Of a stretch of DNA of 6,930 nucleotides, positions 1 to 5,203 are shown piece after piece. Both the position numbers and the translations under genes were made by a program. The notes under the pieces were generated by a model. It did no database searches. It saw only the letters and a program-made list of their open reading frames with translations, and was not told the DNA's origin. Within the stretch, counting starts at the first letter, position 1. Each line of letters opens with the position of its first letter. Source of the DNA: Minisyncoccota bacterium (GTDB taxonomy: Bacteria; Patescibacteriota; Minisyncoccia; UBA6257; JAKLIH01); contig JAQUZI010000024.1 in the NCBI GenBank assembly GCA_028691405.1, positions 1-6,930 on the forward strand. Direction: 5' to 3'.

Positions 1-1243
1 CACCAGGGCCTGTACCTGTTAAACGTCTTTTATGTTCAAGCTCAGCTAATACATTAGTTTGTTCCATGTATTGAGACAAAGGTGATGTATTTAAAAATTC
101 TTGATTTATAGCTGTAGTAATAATACGCGGGTTAATTAATTGAGCTGGTGTTAAAGTAGCTGGATCTAAAGATGTCATTCTGTCTTGAATAATACGTCTT
201 AGTCTAGTTAAAGCAATGTATAATTTGTTTTGTAATAATTCACCCGTAGAACGAATACGACGATTGCCTAAGTGATCAATATTATCACCAGTAGCATTTT
301 TATCATTGTTCATTCTAATTAATTCATAAATAACACTAATAATATCATTTTTAGATAAAACTCTATGTTCTTTTGAATGAATATCTAAATTTTGATTTAG
401 TCTTTGGTTCATTTTAAAACGCCCAACTTTGTCTAAGTCGTATCTAGCAAAATTATTAAATAAATTAGTGAAATAAGCGGTAGCATTATCAATAGCTACT
501 GGTTCGCCTGGTTTCATTTTACGATAAATTTCAAGTAAAGCTTCTTCCTGGTTAGCAGTATAATCTTTTTTCAATGTTTCATCTACAAAACTTGTATCAC
601 CATTATCAACATCACTAAATAATTTTTTGATTTCAGTATTGCTTTCAACACCAAATGCTTTTAAGATAATTGTTGCCATGACTTTTTTCTTGCGATCAAT
701 CTTAGCGCTAATATAGCCATCGTTTTCAGTATTAAATTCTAATCAAGCACCACGATGTGGAGTAACAGCAGCTTTAACACGGTTGTCACCAGCTGGATTT
801 CTGCCAATAGTATAAATTACACCTGGTGATTTAATTAACTGGGAAACAATAACACGCTCATTGCCATTAACAATAAATGTAGCTGTTTCAGTTAATTTTG
901 GAATATCACCAAAATATACCTCTTGTTCTTTTTTCTCACCAGTGCGTTTATTAACTAAACGTAAAGTAACACGTAAAGCTTGATTATAATTCAAGTCTTT
1001 TTCACGAGTAGTATCAGCTGAGAATTTTGGTTCTTCTAAGTAATAGTCAACAAATTCTAAGCTTAATTCCTTATCGCTGTAATCAGAAATTGGAAAAACA
1101 TCATTAAAAGAATCCCGAATTCCTTTTTTAATAAAATTATCATAACTTAATTTTTGAAACTCTAAAAGAGAACTAGGTGGTATAACTAAATTATGTTTAC
1201 CGAAATAATGCTTATTTAGCAATTTATTTTGATGTAATTCCAT
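1..1243 (-). CDS. rpoB: RNA polymerase beta subunit (RpoB), N-terminal 414 residues; runs off the window
   Basis: This is the catalytic beta subunit of DNA-dependent RNA polymerase, cut at the window edge; a full protein is usually about 1,100-1,350 residues. The N-terminus carries typical RpoB landmarks: YFGDIPKLTETATFIVNGNE and ERVIVSQLIKSPGV around residues 110-142, then PHRGA-Trp-LEF at 163-170. The DNIDHLGNRRIRSTGELL motif lies near residue 300, and the rifampicin-region signature LSQYMEQTNVLAELEHKRRL comes just before the edge. Residue 167 is TGA (743-745) and aligns with the conserved Trp of Escherichia coli RpoB RGSWLDF, so TGA must be read through. The ATG at 1241-1243 is chosen because in-frame TAA codons lie just upstream and the N-terminal length fits the family. 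No Shine-Dalgarno is visible. It is separated from the pilus genes by a terminator and a promoter-like TATAAT, so it is probably its own transcription unit. Confidence 0.97.
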
Positions 1244-1264
1244 AAAATGCGTTTAATTTTATTA

Positions 1265-1284
1265 AATTGTTTGTTCAGACAATT
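1265..1284 (-). repeat. Short inverted repeat at the putative rpoB transcript start
   Basis: On the minus strand, arms AATTGT and ACAATT (6 bp each) flank an 8-nt spacer, and the left arm overlaps the end of the TATAAT at 1282-1287. It could be an operator overlapping the transcription start or a weak hairpin at the 5' end of the rpoB leader. In DNA this AT-rich, 6-bp arms can arise by chance, so the functional claim is weak. Confidence 0.3.
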
Positions 1285-1287
1285 ATA
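1282..1287 (-). promoter_or_regulatory. rpoB: Candidate -10 element of the rpoB promoter (TATAAT)
   Basis: A perfect TATAAT lies on the minus strand 38 nt upstream of the rpoB ATG and downstream of the pilus-operon terminator, which is the expected place for an rpoB promoter. No convincing TTGACA-like hexamer sits 16-18 nt upstream, where the sequence is CAAGCT or similar. Either the -35 is degenerate or the match is chance in AT-rich DNA. Confidence 0.5.
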
Positions 1288-1321
1288 CTAGCTAAGTTTT
1301 ACATAGCTTGATAAAAACAAT

Positions 1322-1351
1322 CAAAAAATCACCTTTTAGATAAAAAGGGTG
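1322..1351 (-). terminator. Rho-independent terminator after the pilus operon
   Basis: Read on the minus strand, CACC(C)TTTT pairs with AAAAGGTG: eight base pairs, one bulged C and a five-nt loop (TATCT). The hairpin is followed by A and then six T. It starts 51 nt past the stop codon of the last operon gene and precedes rpoB. The plus-strand reading has no T-run after the hairpin, so it acts only on leftward transcription. Because a TATAAT also lies just upstream at 1360-1365, it could alternatively be an attenuator in a longer rpoB leader. Confidence 0.7.
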
Positions 1352-1359
1352 TTAGGTTG

Positions 1360-1365
1360 ATTATA
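1360..1365 (-). promoter_or_regulatory. Second TATAAT upstream of the terminator hairpin (possible distal rpoB promoter)
   Basis: A second exact TATAAT, directly preceded by TG, lies on the minus strand 8 nt upstream of the hairpin. No good -35 hexamer is visible; the region around it is nearly pure A and T. If used, transcripts would pass through the hairpin before reaching rpoB, making that hairpin an attenuator. Chance occurrence is quite possible. Confidence 0.2.
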
Positions 1366-1402
1366 CATTTATAATTCCTAGATAAATAATAATTTTAAAA
1401 AT

Positions 1403-1651
1403 TTAAATATTTTTTATTGTCTTGATAACCTTTGAAACAATTGAAGCGATTCTCTCGCTTGTCTGACTTGGAAACTCGTTTTTTTCATAGATTATATCAA
1501 GGTTTTTGATATCAGAAACTTTGATTTCTTTAGGTTTAATTATACCATATTTTAAAAAATTGTCAATAGTATAGAGGATACCATCTTTATGAATGGGTAC
1601 TATTTCTCTTTTTATTTTATTATTTTCTTTGTATTTTATTGATAATTGCAT
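1403..1651 (-). CDS. Small hypothetical protein, 82 residues, last gene of the pilus operon
   Basis: I do not recognise this gene with confidence. The product is Lys/Ile-rich, has no Trp or Cys, and shows no signal peptide or membrane helix, so it is probably cytoplasmic. The ATG at 1649-1651 begins 3 nt after the stop of the PilM-PilN gene, implying translational coupling, and it ends in TAA 51 nt before the terminator. The second half (KVSDIKNLDIIYEK, then SQTSERIASIVSKVIKTI) echoes the TsaB pattern in which a 'DI..L' strand is followed by GPGSFTGxRIG and a helix. The Gly-Pro-Gly is missing and only about a third of TsaB's length is present. It may be a degenerate TsaB-like protein, or the likeness may be chance. 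No Shine-Dalgarno is visible. Confidence 0.75.
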   Translation of the reverse strand: MQLSIKYKENNKIKREIVPIHKDGILYTIDNFLKYGIIKPKEIKVSDIKNLDIIYEKNEFPSQTSERIASIVSKVIKTIKNI

Positions 1652-1654
1652 GGC

Positions 1655-3178
1655 TTAATTTAATGTAAGCTTTATAGAAAAGTAGTAATTATCGCCATCA
1701 CTTGATATAGATTCAAGCGGAGCAGTAATATTAGAGAAATTATTGGTATTTTGAATGTCGTCTTTGAAGTTATTAATTCTTAATTGAGAAGGACTACTGC
1801 CTTGTAATGTTACATTTTTAGATTCATTACTAACAAACATTTTTAAAATTTCTATTTGATTTTTCTTAGCTAAATCAAAAACAAAATCCATCTTGGTCTC
1901 TCAATTTGTTTTTTTATTAGCAATTGCTAAGAAACGAACAATATCAGAATTAAAAACACCGACTTGTTTTTCTAAATTAGTAATTTTGTTTTTTAAAATC
2001 TCTTGATTACTATTAATAATCTTGTTTTTCTGCACCAAAGACGTTTCAAGTGGTTTAAAGAATACATTTGAAATTGAATAGAAAATTAACAACAAAGATA
2101 CGAAAACAGTAATAGAGATTTTAGTTCACATTGATATTAAATTCAAGGCTTGATTTTGAACATAATCTTTTTCAGTGCCAGTTTGCATCAAACTAACAAT
2201 TTTGTCTTCCCCACGTGGAATTGTACCACGAATAGCGCTACCTATAACTGAATATCATTCTTCTGGTATTTTAATAATTTTTTCATCTTTTAAAGTTAAT
2301 GGCTCTAAACTTAAATTACTATTTAATGAATGAATTAATTCATTTTTAATATTAGGGATAATAGAAAACAAAAAGAATTTTTTCAAATATGATTTTTGAT
2401 GAGCTTGATAAAAATTAATAATTTGACCAACTTTTTTATTCAAAAAGATAACAAAATCTTTGGTTGATAAATTATTATCTAAATCATATTTAGCCACTTC
2501 ACTTAAACTACTAAAATCATAAAAAACTAAATGATTGTTTTGAGAAACAACTAAATCAACACCATCACGATCAATATTAACAACCAAATACTCTTCACTG
2601 CCAGCATTAAATTTTTTAAGAAAACGCAATATACCTAAAGCTGGTTTTTCAACTGCAATAACTTTAAATCCAGCTTTATGTAAACAATTTAAATACTTAT
2701 CAATATTATACTTATCACCTACGGCTGTAAATATTATTTTGTTATTTCGATTGTCTTCACTAATATCCTCTCAATCTAAATATGAATTTGTAAGTGATAT
2801 TGGAGATTTTAATCTTAAATTTAATTTAACGGCTTCCTTAAAACTATTTTCATCACTTAGCTTAGGAATAGACAAAATGCTAGTATAAAAGTTTTGAGCT
2901 GGAAGTGATAAAATGATATAGGGTGATACTTTCTTATTCTGGCATAAAGCTTTTCTTAATTCAGTTAATGTTTTAGTTAATGATGCTTCATTTTCAACAC
3001 AGCCATTATTGATTGTACTTTTCTCAACCGGTAACATGGCTGATGCTTTAATTTCTAAATTATTATTTACAGAAAAATAGAAAGCACGAACAACTCGATT
3101 GTTGATCTCAATAGCACCTATTTCTTCTCGGGGTGCTAAAATATTTTTAAGTTTGTCAAAATTAAATTTATTTTTCAT
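1655..3178 (-). CDS. PilM-PilN fusion (GspL-like type IV pilus inner-membrane assembly protein), 507 residues
   Basis: This is one continuous frame when TGA is Trp; the TGA codons are at residues 136, 308, 351 and 426. Residues about 18-330 form a PilM-type actin-like domain: EIGAIEINNRVVRAFYF (beta strands of the first subdomain), SLPAQNFYTSILSIPKL, the GFKVIAVEKPALGILRF segment near 170-186, and the closing EEWYSVIGSAIRG near 306-318. Residues about 352-375 form a single membrane helix. About 376-415 is a polar, probably coiled-coil stretch. About 426-507 (GSSPSQLRINNF near 458, ending YYFSIKLTLN) looks like the ferredoxin-like periplasmic domain of PilN/PilO/GspL. In classical systems PilM is cytoplasmic and binds a separate PilN at the inner membrane; here both would be one chain, as in GspL of type II secretion. 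The ATG lies 1 nt after the upstream stop. The nucleotide-site motifs look degenerate. Confidence 0.85.
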
Positions 3179-3179
3179 T

Positions 3180-3746
3180 TTATTGTATTATATTTGGTGT
3201 AATAATTGATTCGGAATTTTCTTTAATATTTGGTCAATTCATATTTTTACAATTTTCTTTTGAATAAGTATTAAGAATTTCTTCAATTAGTAATTCATTC
3301 TCATCTGTTCCTTCAAAAACTCCAGCGGTACAACATGTTTTATTGTTATAAAAATTCATGTATTGGTTATAGGCTGTAATTCTTTTAACCGACATATCAG
3401 AATAACCAGTTGGCAATTCAACCGTATTGCAATTGCTCATGGTTGTAATAGAACCAATATTAACTGTTGTTTTAACATCAAGACTTTCATTTTCATAAGT
3501 ATCATAAACAGTTAATTCAGTTGGAGTTAAAGCTCGATTGCGAACTAATAAAACATATTGCATTAAAGTTAGACTATCAACAGCATTAGCATAATTATCT
3601 TTCTTGATACTATTGTTTAACGCCTCTCACCTTCAAGAATTGTAACTAAAAACAGATGTCATAGTTAATAAACTAATAAAACCAAGTAACATTACAATTG
3701 TAATTGATGCTATTGCTTTTCTTTTTTTAAAAAATATTTTTTTCAT
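3180..3746 (-). CDS. PilX-like minor pilus protein, membrane-anchored, 188 residues
   Basis: The N-terminus is a basic stretch (MKKIFFKKRK) followed by a hydrophobic helix at about residues 11-33, then a polar ectodomain of about 150 residues. The segment DNYANAVDSLTLMQYVLLVRN after the helix resembles the 'AFYAADSGIEYALYLR' region of PilX-like proteins in Patescibacterial pilus clusters; this comparison is from memory. There is no Glu at +5 and no Gly before the helix, which is usual for PilX-type proteins but means processing by prepilin peptidase is uncertain. TGA is read as Trp at residues 38 and 40 (Asn-Ser-Trp-Arg-Trp-Glu) and again near the C-terminus. A Cys pair (TCCTAG) lies in the ectodomain. 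The gene sits between the large prepilin (3-nt gap) and the PilM-PilN gene (1-nt gap). Likely role: minor pilin in the tip-priming complex. Any other secreted, membrane-anchored protein would also fit. Confidence 0.75.
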
Positions 3747-3749
3747 AGT

Positions 3750-5195
3750 CTATTTTATTGTAATAGCATTCTTTTTAATACCAATATTACCATAAAAATC
3801 TATTACTTGCAAATCATATACTCCCGGGGTAGCATTTCTTAAATCAAATACACCATTGGATATAAAATCTTGAGAAACAAAGGTAAAATTGGTTTTAGGA
3901 AATATTGATGGCGACCCTTTTTTGGTTAATTTAACCAAAGGTTCATCGTAGAAATAGGAACCGCTAATACTTGAAATTGTTAGTTCAGAACCAACATTGC
4001 CTGTAGTTGGGGTAATAGTTCCTAAATTTCAAGTTCTTAGAGTATTGTACTCATAATCTTGATTAACAGGAATGCTTTCATCACCAACTAATGCATTGTA
4101 TGTGTAATTAATAGATCCATTTAAAGTTCTGGAATCCATAACTTTGTAATTAGAAGTACTACATATATTAGCTTGAGCATTTCCGCCAGTCTCACAATTA
4201 AAACTTACTCAGCCAATATTTGAATTTCAAGCGTACCCATCTCATTCACCACTACTTGGATCAATAGTAACTTGATAATCAGAAGTAGAGCATATATCAG
4301 TGCCCCCTTCACCTCCAGTTTTACAATTAAAACTGAATCAACCAAAATTATCAGATCAAGCATATCCTTCTAATTCATTGGTATCTTTATTAAAACTAAT
4401 TTTATAATCTGATTGATCACAAGAGTTAGTGTTATTACAATTAAATGAAATTTTATCACCACCACCTAACACAGTAGCAATACCATTTAATACATTTAAA
4501 TCAGTGTTAATTGTAATATCTTCTAAATTAATTCAACCAATATTATTATTTCAAGCAAATTGATAATAGGGATGAATAACAAAATGATTTGAGCCTTTAG
4601 GTGGGTTAGGGTTTGATATAGTAACACCAGGAGAAGCAACTGGTATAACATTAACTATAGTTGGGTCATATATATCATATCAATAGTGGATATCATCACC
4701 GATTTCAAAAGTACCAGAATCAGCTTTAGATTTCATTTCATCTTTCATGTCATAGCAAGTACAATCGTCTGATGTTGTTGGGCTATTAACTCAAGCTTCG
4801 TGACAACTATCGCAACCATAAACATCATTACAAGCAGTTTCTTCGCAAACACAAACTCAACAAGGAGTAACTCCAGAAAGATCACAATAGTCTTCAACTA
4901 CTTGCTCATAACAATATTGATAATTTCCTGGTCTAACAACTACAGGCGGATCGGTTGGCAACCTTTCTTCGGGATTACGTGGAACGACAGCTTTTTTAGG
5001 ATAGGTTAAACTTAATTCAACTGGATTAATATTATACCTAACTAATGTTTCATTTTGCTTATTAGCTAAATTAGAGAAATCTAAAACACTGCCAAAAATA
5101 TTAAAAAACACAAAAGCCAAAACACCGAACAAACCGATATATATACTTAGCTCGACAACGGTAAATGATTTGTGTTCTTTTTTCATATTAAACAT
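3750..5195 (-). CDS. Type IV prepilin-like surface protein with Trp-rich repeats and IPT/TIG-like end, 481 residues
   Basis: The N-terminus is a type IV prepilin signature: a short Lys-rich leader, then FTVVELSIYIGLFGVLAFVF with Phe at +1 and Glu at +5, which would enter the membrane and the pilus fibre. The -1 residue is Ser, not Gly. After the helix come a linker, a Cys-rich segment at about residues 92-150 (10 Cys), and repeats at about 212-335 of the type YAW(S/N)xNxGWxSFNC, familiar from Parcubacterial surface proteins. Residues about 380-481 (TPTTGNVGSELTISSISG near the start, ATPGVYDLQVIDFYGN near the end) resemble an IPT/TIG beta-sandwich. Eleven Trp are all TGA. The ATG at 5195 is used here; a second in-frame ATG three codons on (5186) would give the more typical start MKKEHKS. 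No Shine-Dalgarno is visible at either. The length far exceeds a major pilin (about 150), suggesting a minor or tip pilin acting as an adhesin. Confidence 0.85.
4195..4565 (-). repeat. Three 'A-Trp-x-x-N-x-Gly-Trp' protein repeats inside the prepilin-like gene
   Basis: Three units encode FAWNNNIGWINL, YAWSDNFGWFSFNC and YAWNSNIGWVSFNC, with Trp pairs at residues 215/221, 280/286 and 323/329. Units two and three are each followed by a (K/E)TGG stretch and ICSTS(D/N)Y. All six Trp codons are TGA. The match is clear in protein and only partial in DNA, so these are old, diverged repeats rather than a recent duplication. Confidence 0.85.
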
Positions 5196-5203
5196 AATAT
5201 TAA

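Noticed and set aside
1244..1402. A tRNA or other structured RNA gene in the intergenic gap.
   Set aside because: It is too AT-rich, with no cloverleaf or CCA end; only the terminator hairpin and short inverted repeats are visible.
2768..3178. A separate short PilM gene ending at the TGA near 2771.
   Set aside because: The actin-like domain is only half complete there and its remaining motifs follow directly in the same frame.
4195..4565. A CRISPR-like or DNA-level tandem repeat.
   Set aside because: The units differ in length (43 and 65 residues apart), lie within a coding frame, and are conserved as protein rather than as DNA.
4800..5009. Plus-strand ORF of 69 codons.
   Set aside because: It lies inside the Cys-rich part of the prepilin gene, is Ile/Thr/Asn-rich low-complexity translation, and has no family features: an antisense shadow.
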